Shown: positions 22,278-30,697 of the stretch, one piece after another
How the letters are laid out: each line of letters begins with the position of its first letter
Position numbering within the stretch: position 1 is the first letter of the stretch
Assembly (NCBI GenBank): GCA_022385755.1
Contig: MU278361.1
Span: 3,254 to 37,485 of the forward strand
Direction: 5' to 3'
Length of the DNA stretch: 34,232 bases
Source of the DNA: Trametopsis cervina
Lineage: Eukaryota > Basidiomycota > Agaricomycetes > Polyporales > Irpicaceae
Made by a program: the position numbers and the translations under genes
Notes under the pieces: model-generated
Told to the model about the DNA's origin: nothing
The model's input: the letters and a program-made list of their open reading frames with translations, nothing else
Database searches by the model: none

Positions 22278-23269
22278 CTACGAGCGTGAAGCGGAAGCCG
22301 CTGCAGGAAACAGGCTACCCGCGCGTGTCGGCGACGCAGTTAACGCAAGACCTGACGACCACGTTGAATGAGACGACCAAAATGAGTCGTACGTGAGTGC
22401 CTGATCCTGCTTCCCCGACGAGTCCCCTGAGCCTGTTGGTGGCCCGTTGATGGGGAAGGGCGAGCTAGAGATGTACGTCGTCGCGAGATACTTTGCGGAC
22501 GAGTGCAGCCCGTCGGAGAGCGTCGCTGGCGGGAAGGTATGCACGACAGGCCGGGCGAGTTTGCGCGGGGATCCCGAGCGTGAGGGCGTCGACTGGGTGC
22601 CCTTGAGTGAGTGTGTGGATGTGGAGTATGAGTAATCTCGTTCTTTCCCTTTGGCGGAGGGTGTTTTGCGCTTGGCCGGCGAGGGCGTGGAGGCGTCTCT
22701 AGCGTTATTTCTTGATGCTTGTGATGCGTACTGTTGTGTGTATGGCGTAGCTGTGTTCGCAATGAGCAAGGCCCAACAGATCACTCTGCCTTTTATAACT
22801 CACTGGGCGTAACTGGCTCCTGTGAATAATTCTGGCTGCCGCTGGAGCCACCGATGCCTGATTCTGTGAGTTGAGAGGTATGTATAGGAGATCGGACGCC
22901 ATTCATCTGACCTCCAAATGCAGCGTCTGGTGTAGAAGACTGGTGTGTATGCGAGTGTCGGAAGTAAAGATTCTCCACCTCGCTCAGAGTCTGCTTTTGC
23001 TGATGCGCCAGTATCAGCTCAAGAACATGCATGTAAAATTTGGGACTGTGCGCACCCAACCATGATCCACCTTCAGCTTTGCGTACTGCAATCTCAACCG
23101 AAGCTGACTGCAAAGCTGCAGCATACACCCATTGATTAGTACAATGCTAGGCCCGATTTACAAAGCCGACTTCGCAACGCACATAGTTTGCCTTTGCCCT
23201 ATCCGCCGCGGTCCTCTTTCGCCTCCCGTCATAATCGTGTGCTACGGCATGTTGTCTCGTCTCCGTCAT
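22278..23269 (-). CDS. possible Whi5/Nrm1-like cell-cycle repressor (GTB-type motif)
   Basis: Exons (-): 23269-23183, 23115-23056, 22999-22804, 22750-22278, coding for 271 residues. All phases fit; intron 1 has a perfect TACTAAT branch site. Exon 2 (60 nt, residues 30-49) contains LRLRLQYAKLKVDHGW, followed in exon 3 by QTLSEVENLYF. The Leu/Arg-rich amphipathic helix with YAKLKV resembles the GTB motif by which yeast Whi5 and Nrm1 bind SBF and MBF. The N-terminus is basic (RRKRT), and the rest is Ser/Thr/Pro-rich with many SP or TP sites (TPSPAKRKTPS and others), as expected for a CDK target. The similarity is short, so the family assignment is an inference. The extent of the last exon is uncertain. 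Confidence 0.6.
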
Positions 23270-23927
23270 GGCCCTACCGTGTACACCTGTTACTGATAAA
23301 GACCCAGTCCCAGGAGCCTGTTCAAGATCGCACACATCTAGCAAAAACTGTTCATGACGGCTCACCTGCAGATGCGAATGCAGTCCGGACACGTGCATAG
23401 TCTTGACTCGTGAACAGGGCACGACTCGTAAGTTTCGTCCTGCTCTGCGACGCGAGCAAACATGGGCGCGAGCAGTCACGTGCTGTTGTAATTACGTGCA
23501 TGTGACCGAGACGCTCCCGCAATTGCTTCATTTGCAGTGATAACACAGTACGCTATCTCATCTCCTGCTCTTGCATAACATGTCGGCTGCTAATCAGTGT
23601 CACATACGAATAAGCACAACCCTGTCTCTGGCTACATATTGTATGTAATTTCCATACGTTGCTCCCCATGGCGATTCCACGAGTGGAGACCCAAGAGAGA
23701 TTCCCGTGGGGGTATTGCCCTCATCTCATAATCACGCAGAGTAGAGTATGAGGAGAAGTAAGAGAGCGTTTGTGTCAGAATTCAATAGCAAATAAATAAC
23801 AGCGCGGGCCCATTAGCTACAGAGTCGTACAAGCTAGTCATTCAACCGTTTTTGTCACCTCCCAAGAAATCAAAAGCCCTCCCTCACGGGGAAGCCCAGG
23901 CAGTCCACACTATGCGGCGACGGCGGC
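23270..23927. other. intergenic region with an E-box-like CACGTG site
   Basis: No gene is supported. CACGTG at 23477-23482 lies about 210 bp upstream of the Whi5-like start and could be a basic helix-loop-helix site. AT-rich sequence at 23785-23800 (aatagcaaataaataac) may belong to the 3' end of the membrane-protein gene. Confidence 0.4.
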
Positions 23928-24457
23928 TCACGAGTGAGCACGGGATTTGAAACTCTTCCGCGACGTCGCGCTATCTGTGCGCGTATGTCCGCCAGTGCCG
24001 GGTTCGTCACGGCCAAAACTGGATTTCGAGAGCGCCTTCACGATGCCCCTGGACACGCCGCATCAGCTCCCGGACGATCGCAGCAGAAACAAACGAATGG
24101 CATGAGGGAGTAAGGGCGTACCGCTGTGTGGCATCGAAATACTCCTCGCGGTTCTGCAACTTGGTGTGTGTCTTGACGCTAGCGCCTTTGGCGGAGACGT
24201 CGATGCCGCGGTTGTGGAGCTGCTCTTTGGTGGAAGAGACAACTTTCCGGACGGACTGGTTGATGTACAACACGCCGTAGACGAGGGCGGCGATGAGAGA
24301 GAGGGTCTAGCGCGAGTGTGAGCGGATACTCGTAGTCTTTACTCTGAAGGACGTTACGTACGAGGGTGAGAGAGAGGTAGTCGCCCCTGATGTCGTGCCA
24401 TTGATCAGAGAAGGTCGGGCGAGCATATAAGGCATAGTAAACATACCAAGTTGCCAT
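23928..24457 (-). CDS. small single-pass membrane protein of unknown function
   Basis: Exons (-): 24457-24447, 24386-24362, 24306-24122, 24048-23928, giving 113 residues with all phases correct. The first exon has 11 nt and the second 25 nt; both are needed to place the ATG in frame with the hydrophobic segment. A single membrane helix lies at about residues 8-28 (LSLTLTLSLIAALVYGVLY). A Lys/Gln/Asn-rich segment follows (INQSVRKVVSSTKEQLH), then a basic Ser-rich tail (KSFKSRAHS). There is no clear signal peptidase site, so it is probably a membrane-anchored protein with a cytosolic or luminal tail. I do not recognise a named family. Confidence 0.75.
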
Positions 24458-25642
24458 GGTAGAAATTCAATGTTGCGATGAAGCGGCAATGAAGGTGGGA
24501 TGCACGTTCAGCTCCCCAAAGCAGGCGTCGGTACGAGAGTAAGTGGGTATGCGAACGGGTTCGTGCTTGCAATTGGGTTAACCGCTGGGCTCGGCAGATC
24601 GAGCGTTAGAAGTAGGGAAATATGTATGAGAGTTTGAAAGGATACGCTCGACACCAGCCAGTGAGTGTCGCGGTGACAAAGGAAGGAGAGGGTGTCTGGG
24701 ATGAGAAGTGGAAGAAAGCAAAGAAAGAGGGAGGTGATGACAGGCTGGAGTGCAGGGGCTGTGATCTGTCCTATGCTGAAGCCGAAGCAGCCGCCGGAGG
24801 AGGTCGCACGATCAACTGATGGCGGTGATCGTTTGTGTCAACGATATCAGTGACGGTGCGGTACCCGACGCGCCACGAAGCTATGCTGCTACTGTATGTC
24901 GCCTCGTAGCTCGTCTCGCCACCTCCGTTGCCGCGCTCGTAGCGGCACCTCGAACCCAGTGTCCGTCCGTGGAGAGCCGCGTTCGACAATATCGAGGATG
25001 AAGGTGTTTGATCCGTCAAGGCGCTCCGCGATGCGCCACGCGCAGCCAGTTGTCACCACCGAAGGATCCCGCCGACTTGCCATTGCGTCTCTCGTGCATA
25101 CTCACAGCCTTGGCGGAGCTGAGAGTTCTGCTAATCATGATAGCTATCGAACAGCCACAGAGCAGTTCACCAGCACCAAGGAACATGTCTGCTGCGTCTC
25201 GAGCCGCAAAATTACGCATTGTGATCCAGTCGTGATCCAGTCTTGTAGATAACTGTCTGCAGGCTGTGGTCCCACCGTCGTATTTTAGGCCGAGTTGCGA
25301 TACGCATTATACCAGGGCGGCAGCTGCAAATTTCCATGCATTACGCCTCTCGCGGCACCGCAGCTGGACGATCCCTTATTTGACCCGTAACTTCTCTTTT
25401 TCGTAATTCGTAGGTAAATCCTCTTCTTGGCTGGTAACATGTGTTCACATGTTAGCGAGTCTGGATGGCTATGACATATATGTGTAGAGATTGTCGCTTA
25501 TTGCGTGTAAGCTCTGTCTATGCACACATAGATGTCGTGGTGGTTCCATAGGTACGAACCGGTTACTTTTGATCTCTGCGCCGTCCGATGGACTCATCGT
25601 CTTGTCGTTCACGTAACTAGCACAGTACGGATAAATCTAGGT
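24458..25642. other. intergenic region without a firmly supported gene
   Basis: Several frames are open. The most gene-like is a minus-strand frame from about 25219 with an ATG and a short hydrophobic segment, but splicing to the open frames at 24771-25083 gives no consistent model. A plus-strand frame at 24622-24819 is charged and has an ATG but no motif. I leave these uncalled. Confidence 0.35.
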
Positions 25643-25897
25643 CTACTCAAGCACCGCGAACGCTGTACACGAATAAATGACACCCCGGAAAATAAATTCC
25701 TGGGCGGTGAGCAACACATAGCCATCGACCAGCTGAATCTGCACCCAGCGACCCTCGGTTCTCGGAGCCGCCACACGCAGGCCTCTAGGCAGACAGACAC
25801 ACTCGACCCCAGGCAGTCCCCAGGCTTTGACTCTGCCCCGCATCTGACATCCCCAAGCTGTGTACAGTACCGGTGTCCCATCACAGCCCGCCGTCAT
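25643..25897 (-). CDS. doubtful 84-residue ORF
   Basis: This intact frame begins with ATG and ends with TAG. The composition looks reasonably protein-like (several Cys and Gly, a C-terminal segment with VQIQLVDGYVLL). Another minus-strand frame in a different phase is open upstream (25894-26244) and could belong to the same gene through an unseen intron. I found no family motif. It may equally be chance. Confidence 0.2.
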   Translation of the reverse strand: MTAGCDGTPVLYTAWGCQMRGRVKAWGLPGVECVCLPRGLRVAAPRTEGRWVQIQLVDGYVLLTAQEFIFRGVIYSCTAFAVLE

Positions 25898-26364
25898 CCG
25901 CTGATCCGTCCCTCAAATTCAAAAACCTTAACTAACAAATCCCAACGCTCGCCGTTTTCCTCCTGATCGCGCAGACACATTCTGGAAAAAACGCACCGAC
26001 GGCACCGCAGACCTTCGATCTGAGCTCTTCTCCGACCGATGGGACGCTCCAAGTCAAACCTTAACTCGGCGGTCTTGACGTCGATTGCAATTGCAGCGGC
26101 AGGTACACAACGCGCCTCGCGCACCCAAACTTGGGGAGTATGATAGAGCACGATGTGTGTCATTAAGAGTCTACCGTAGCATGCAGCGAGAGAAGACACA
26201 GAGTAGAGAAGACAGAGAGACGGAGACAAAGAGTAAGTACCCAAAACATGTCCAAAATCGACATCATCATGTGCAGTTCGTACCGTATAAACGTCACAGT
26301 CACCAAGAACAGAGAGGAGAGAGAGAGAGACAGCAGGGAAGGGGGATAGCAGACAGAAGAACGC
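25898..26364. other. downstream flank of the UNC93-like gene
   Basis: The stretch is intergenic and contains the purine-rich tract described separately. A minus-strand frame at 25894-26244 is open but its start region is not convincing. Confidence 0.35.
26186..26345. repeat. GA-rich simple sequence
   Basis: Plus-strand purine-rich sequence, with agagaggagagagagagaga at about 26309-26328 and similar shorter GA runs from 26186 to 26232. It lies just past the stop codon of the UNC93-like gene, so it would be a pyrimidine-rich tract in that transcript's 3' region. Confidence 0.6.
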
Positions 26365-28354
26365 TCACGCACTCTCCTTCATGCTCGCCTTCTCGTCAGC
26401 GACAACCTCAACGGCGTGGCCAGCGAGGACCTCCTCCTTCTGCGCCTCGTCGACGTACACCATCTGCTCGTCCTCGTAGTTGGTCTCCTTGATCGTGCGG
26501 AGCACGAGGAACGCCAACGGGAACGACACGAGCATGAGGCACCAACTCGCAAGGTGCTCGTTGAGGAGGGGAGTGAGGACAGCGTCCATGCCGAACGAGC
26601 CGGCGGAGCCCGCGCTCTGGATGGCCTTGTACAATCCGGCGAAGCGGGCGAGCTGGAAGGGGTCGTTCGTGAGCGCGCTCATGATCCAGTACGCGAGGGC
26701 CTGGTAGCAGGCATCGACGAAGTAGTAGAAGAAGTAGAGCGCGCCCTTGCCGCGGTACGCGTCGTCGTGGTAGTTGATGAGCCTGCCGTGCGTCGCGACA
26801 AAGTCGCGGCCAAAGTCCACCTGCCACGAGAGTCCGACGGCCCAGACGATGATCACGAGCGTGGTGACGACGGCGAGTCCGAGGTAGCCGCGCGAGCGAC
26901 GACCCATGAAGTTGGCGTCGAGCACACCGAAGCCGATGAGCAGCGCGCCGACGATCGCGCCTGCACCCTCGAGTGTCGCGTTGAGCGCACGCGTGGGGCC
27001 GTCGAAGACGGTGGCGTTGACGGAGCCCTGGTAGGCGTAGAAGTAGTTGGAGGCGAAGAACATGGGGAGGAGGGCGAGCATGCGCCAGTCCTTGAGGAGG
27101 CGGAGCATCTCGATCAGCTCAGTCTTGACGGACGAGTGTGCCTGGAGCTTGACAAGGGTGCCGTCGGAGCGGATGACGCGGTTGGGGGGCAGGACGAGGA
27201 AGGCGGAGGCGACACCGACGAAGATGATGACGAGGAAGGCGATGTAGGTCGAGGTGGAGACGGCGGTGAGGCCACCTGAGCGGATGTTGATCGCGAGGGC
27301 GATGATGGCGCCGATGAAGGAGCCGAACTGGAAGATGGCCCAGAAGATACCGAACGACTTGCCCTTGTCCTTTTCGAGCGGGTAACTCATCATGATCGCA
27401 CCCTGGGCGGACCAGAGCAGCGCGGCGGTGACCCCGAGCACGGCGCCGGCGAAGATGAGGAACCAGCGCGTACCCTGCACTTGGAAGCTGCGTGGGTGGG
27501 TGGTGTGAGCTCCCAGTTGCACGAAAATAATCTTTAAGGCGGGACGTACCACCAGAGAGATCCGACGTAGAGCGCATAACCGAGTGTACCAATGAAGAGC
27601 GTGAGCTTCGGACCGAGCACTGGAGATGCAGAGGTTAGCGAGATGTTACGGAACTCGAGATGCTACGGAGTTGGCAAATGTAGATAGAGAAAAGCTAGCG
27701 GGAGACATTCTGTCATATGATGTCCGCCCATGCTGCACCCCATGGGCTGTTCAGACCGCGAACTGCCGCATCAGCGCAGCCACGAGGAGATGTCTCTCCG
27801 CGGCGCCTGGGGTACGGAGCCGGATTCGCATGCACAATCGACGCTCCCCGCCTGTGGCGGTGAGTGCGGATCCAGGAATGGTGGGTTGACAGTCGTCGCG
27901 CATACACGAGCACCAGGAGGGTCGTTTGGAGGACGAATGCGAGTGCTCGCGGACTGTATGCGTTTCTTGTGACGCTAAGACCCTCATCCAAAACGGGAAA
28001 AAGGCTATCTAGGGACGAACGCGAATGATAGTGATACGCACAGTTGTTGATACCGCCGGCAATGAGACCTGTGATGGCGAACATGCCGTAGAGGACACCG
28101 TTGGAGGTGTCGGAGAGGGAGACATCCTGGGTTCCTCCGGCACCGAGGTTAGACACGGCGCTGAACATGCCGACTGTGGCGAAACTGGTGGGGCGGTGTG
28201 AGCAGAGGCAGGGCAGCGAGCGAGGATGGGAACGTACCATGTTATGCCGACGAGCACGATCTGAGTCGTGGGGTTGCTGTGGGGGAGTGTGAGCAGACTA
28301 CACGGGTGAAGAGAAGGAGAGCGGGACTGACGCGTAGAAGGCGGGGATCTTCAT
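26365..28354 (-). CDS. UNC93-like major facilitator superfamily transporter
   Basis: The 465-residue multi-pass membrane protein belongs to the UNC93-like branch (DUF895) of MFS proteins. Exons (-): 28354-28332, 28276-28238, 28184-28042, 27619-27550, 27487-26365. All phases fit. Recognisable segments are VGMFSAVSNLGAGG in the first helices, GINN-LLGPKLTLFIGTLGYALY, ALLWSAQGAIMMSYP, IFWAIFQFGSFIGA and NYFYAYQG. The C-terminus is hydrophilic with DEQMVYVDEAQKEE. Intron 3 is 422 bp (27620-28041), about seven times longer than the other introns in the window, and the frame stays open for over 300 bases into it. Substrate is unknown for most fungal members. Confidence 0.9.
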
Positions 28355-28451
28355 GGTGGCAGGCTCGTCGTCGACGGGTCAAGACGATGAGAGAGGGAAC
28401 GCTGCTGGGGAGTCGGCGGTGCACACAGAGGCATAGAGTGGGCGGGATGGG

Positions 28452-28459
28452 TTATATAT
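28452..28459 (-). promoter_or_regulatory. TATA box upstream of the UNC93-like gene
   Basis: On the minus strand the bases read gatatataac around this position, about 100 bp upstream of the ATG at 28354, a normal fungal spacing. Confidence 0.5.
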
Positions 28460-28908
28460 CGCTGGGCAGGCGGGGATCTGATGGGTGCATGTGGAGCAGA
28501 GGACCATATGATAGGCAACATGCGGACCGAGAAGAAGGAGAGCGTTGGCCGCCGTCGTGTGCTGCACCAGCGTTAACCAGCGTTACACAAACTCATCCTC
28601 AGATCGCCGGGATCGATCTCTGCCTATGCCTTGTGCCTTGCACGGCGCCTCACGTGCACTTACCATATATAGGCATTCTTTGCTCCCAGCTGCTTGTCCC
28701 ACACGCGGGTCGATAACCAGCAGCGTCCGCGGTGCGTGTGTCGTCTTTGAGCGTGTATAGTCCACCCGCGGTGTGTGCCTTTCGCATTAGACGAGTATTG
28801 TTAGCATCCTCCCCCTCGATAAGGTACACCGCAGATAATGCTACTCGTTGGTGGCGGGGCCGCGCGTGGTACACACCACCACACGGTCGGGGCGGTATCG
28901 TGAAAACG
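28460..28908. other. gene-poor region, left part
   Basis: No coding model is supported. The stretch lies upstream of the UNC93-like gene. It contains a CACGTG at about 28652-28657 and a catatata element nearby at 28666. Confidence 0.4.
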
Positions 28909-29565
28909 CTAAATTACACCCGCCACGCAGGCCGCCCCCAGATCCAGCCTAGTCGCATGCGTACCAGCAGCGAAATGAGCACTGGCACTGCGCATGGCCG
29001 AATGTCGGCTGATACTCCAATATGTCCATCCATGCTCGCTACTTGCTCGCTGCATATGCTGTGCTGGTGCAAAGAGTGCAGTGTCTTCGCGTGATGCAGT
29101 GTCCGCGAGGGCTGAGGATGTGCGAATGCTTCTCTCGAACACCGTCGGGATGGCTGCAACCGTCTCAACGCGCATCTCAATGTGCATCTCGATGTTTGCA
29201 ACCATCCCGATCCGCGTTGGTGAGTGACTCGACACAGTGCGGGTCGCAAGTGCTGAATTACACCTGCTCGCACATGTCGTAGGTGCGCGTACCTGTGTGC
29301 GCATATGGTGCTCGCCCTTATGCCCCCCTCTGGCGTCCGCTATCAAAACGGCAGCGCACAGAGAGCGACGGGTAAAATAGCGGCTCCCCAAGGCACGCCT
29401 GAAAATGAAAATCGCCGCATGTGCTTCCAGCATCCTCTCCGCCGTCCGTGGTGCGCACAGCGCGAGTTTGAAGATAGTGTCAAAATCGCCTGCGCATACC
29501 ATGCGTCCGTCGGAGATCCATCGTACCCTCGCACCTGCACGCTCAAATTCGACCCATCTGGCCAT
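28909..29565 (-). CDS. orphan 218-codon ORF, doubtful
   Basis: A single uninterrupted frame with a true ATG encodes 218 residues rich in Ala and Arg, with no recognised domain, signal peptide or membrane helix. Other frames in the same stretch are also open for long distances, which lowers its value as evidence. The frame runs through the hairpin at 29146-29209. It may be a lineage-specific gene or chance in GC-rich sequence. Confidence 0.25.
   Translation of the reverse strand: MARWVEFERAGARVRWISDGRMVCAGDFDTIFKLALCAPRTAERMLEAHAAIFIFRRALGSRYFTRRSLCAAVLIADARGGHKGEHHMRTQVRAPTTCASRCNSALATRTVSSHSPTRIGMVANIEMHIEMRVETVAAIPTVFERSIRTSSALADTASREDTALFAPAQHMQRASSEHGWTYWSISRHSAMRSASAHFAAGTHATRLDLGAACVAGVI
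29146..29209. repeat. inverted repeat with three internal 12-mers
   Basis: Arms at 29146-29160 (cgggatggctgcaac) and 29195-29209 (tttgcaaccatcccg) pair at 13 of 15 positions. The 34-base loop holds three related 12-mers: ccgtctcaacgc, gcatctcaatgt and gcatctcgatgt (starting at 29160, 29172 and 29184). The structure could form a stem-loop in DNA or RNA. Confidence 0.65.
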
Positions 29566-29932
29566 CTAGGAACCTTCGCAGTGCCCACTCGTCACTAGTC
29601 TGCGCTCGTCGAGGCTAGTCCCACACACGCCTCGCGGCCGCGCTTCGTCCATACTGTTGTTCAAGCCGTGCGACTCCTGGCGCAACGTGTCAGCTGTTTG
29701 AATAGGCAGACCAAGTGCAGACCAGGGTGTCATCTGCTTCGCTGTCTGCGTGCTGTTCCTTCGCGAGATAGCGTTCTCCAGATGGCACCGAGGGAACGCA
29801 TCCGTGCACCAACCAAACCCGTGCACCAATTAACTAACCCCACTGAAACCCTTTGCTGCACGCGCACGCTGGCTTCGGGAAGCTGCCGTCACTTAGGGGC
29901 AAACACCACCTGCTTGGCACTTCTCGAGCCGT
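29566..29932. other. gene-poor region, middle part
   Basis: I see no supported feature here beyond short unconvincing frames on both strands. Confidence 0.4.
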
Positions 29933-30464
29933 TTATCTCGTCGCGGTAGGATGTGGCCAGCGCAAACAGTGCGCAAACTCTAACTTTGTGATACGGCTGG
30001 GAAACACAGTATCGTGAGAACCGTTCTCGTAGATGAGATGATACACACTGCAGTCTCCCATGTGAGTCATTCCGATACCATTCGAAGGCTCCCCGAGCGT
30101 GTCCGAGTATACAGCGAGCTGCAACGCTTAATCAACTCGACTGTATAGCGCACTTCTCTGCGATCTCAGCATGGACCTATTTTGGAGCCGGCGGTACGTC
30201 CTTTTGGGTTCGTCGAGCTTGTAGACAAATTCCGTGAAGAGAGCTGCCCCAGCGCCGTTACAGTACTGTCCAACTTGGTGCTCAGCATCCTTGTCCAAGT
30301 CGTGACCGAGTGCACTTTCCCACAGAACAAACGTAAAGCCGTCGATGGCCACCAGAATTCTTGACCGAGCCCAGCACGCGTCGCTGGAGCAGAGAAGAGA
30401 CGACTAGTTGATAGAAGTGGTAGGACGCAATGAAGAGCCCGTGCGTGCACTCTCGCCTGGTCAT
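29933..30464 (-). pseudogene. possible small gene with an in-frame stop, unrecognised
   Basis: A first exon 30464-30451 (ATG plus 11 nt) joins in phase, over a 67-bp intron, to a frame starting at 30383. That frame encodes ordered-looking sequence (ILVAIDGFTFVLW, YCNGAGAALFTEFVYKL). It is stopped by TAA at 30128-30130, then continues in the same frame for another 63 codons of similar quality (GMTHMGDCSVYHLIYENG) to TAG or TAA near 29933. Either an intron of a length divisible by three removes the stop (one option joins a donor near 30192 to an acceptor at about 30051), or the gene is disabled. I do not recognise the family. Confidence 0.35.
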
Positions 30465-30550
30465 CACCGTGTCACAATCGCGCTAATCGTCTTATATGGA
30501 AAGAGTCTAAATCGGCTGATTCGCCATCCCGCCTGATGCGCACAGCACCG

Positions 30551-30568
30551 CACGTGACCCTTACGCGT
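30551..30568 (+). promoter_or_regulatory. CACGTG and ACGCGT sites upstream of CCT3
   Basis: CACGTG lies at 30551-30556 and ACGCGT, the MluI cell-cycle box core, at 30563-30568. They are about 130-150 bp upstream of the CCT3 start. In yeasts these cores are bound by basic helix-loop-helix factors and by MBF. Use in this organism is an inference. Confidence 0.35.
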
Positions 30569-30697
30569 CCGAAACGTAAACGCCCATGAATGTCAGGCGC
30601 TAGCAGAGTCTTTACGGCGTCCAATTGCACGCTCCTTCCTGCATAATTCCTGCATCCACATCCACACTCTGCTCACCACCATAGATCTTATCCAAAA

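Noticed and set aside
26416..27279. 287-codon open frame on the plus strand
   Set aside because: It lies exactly antisense to the main exon of the UNC93-like transporter. Its Glu/Val/Asp-rich composition is the complement of the real coding sequence with biased codons, and it has no motif.
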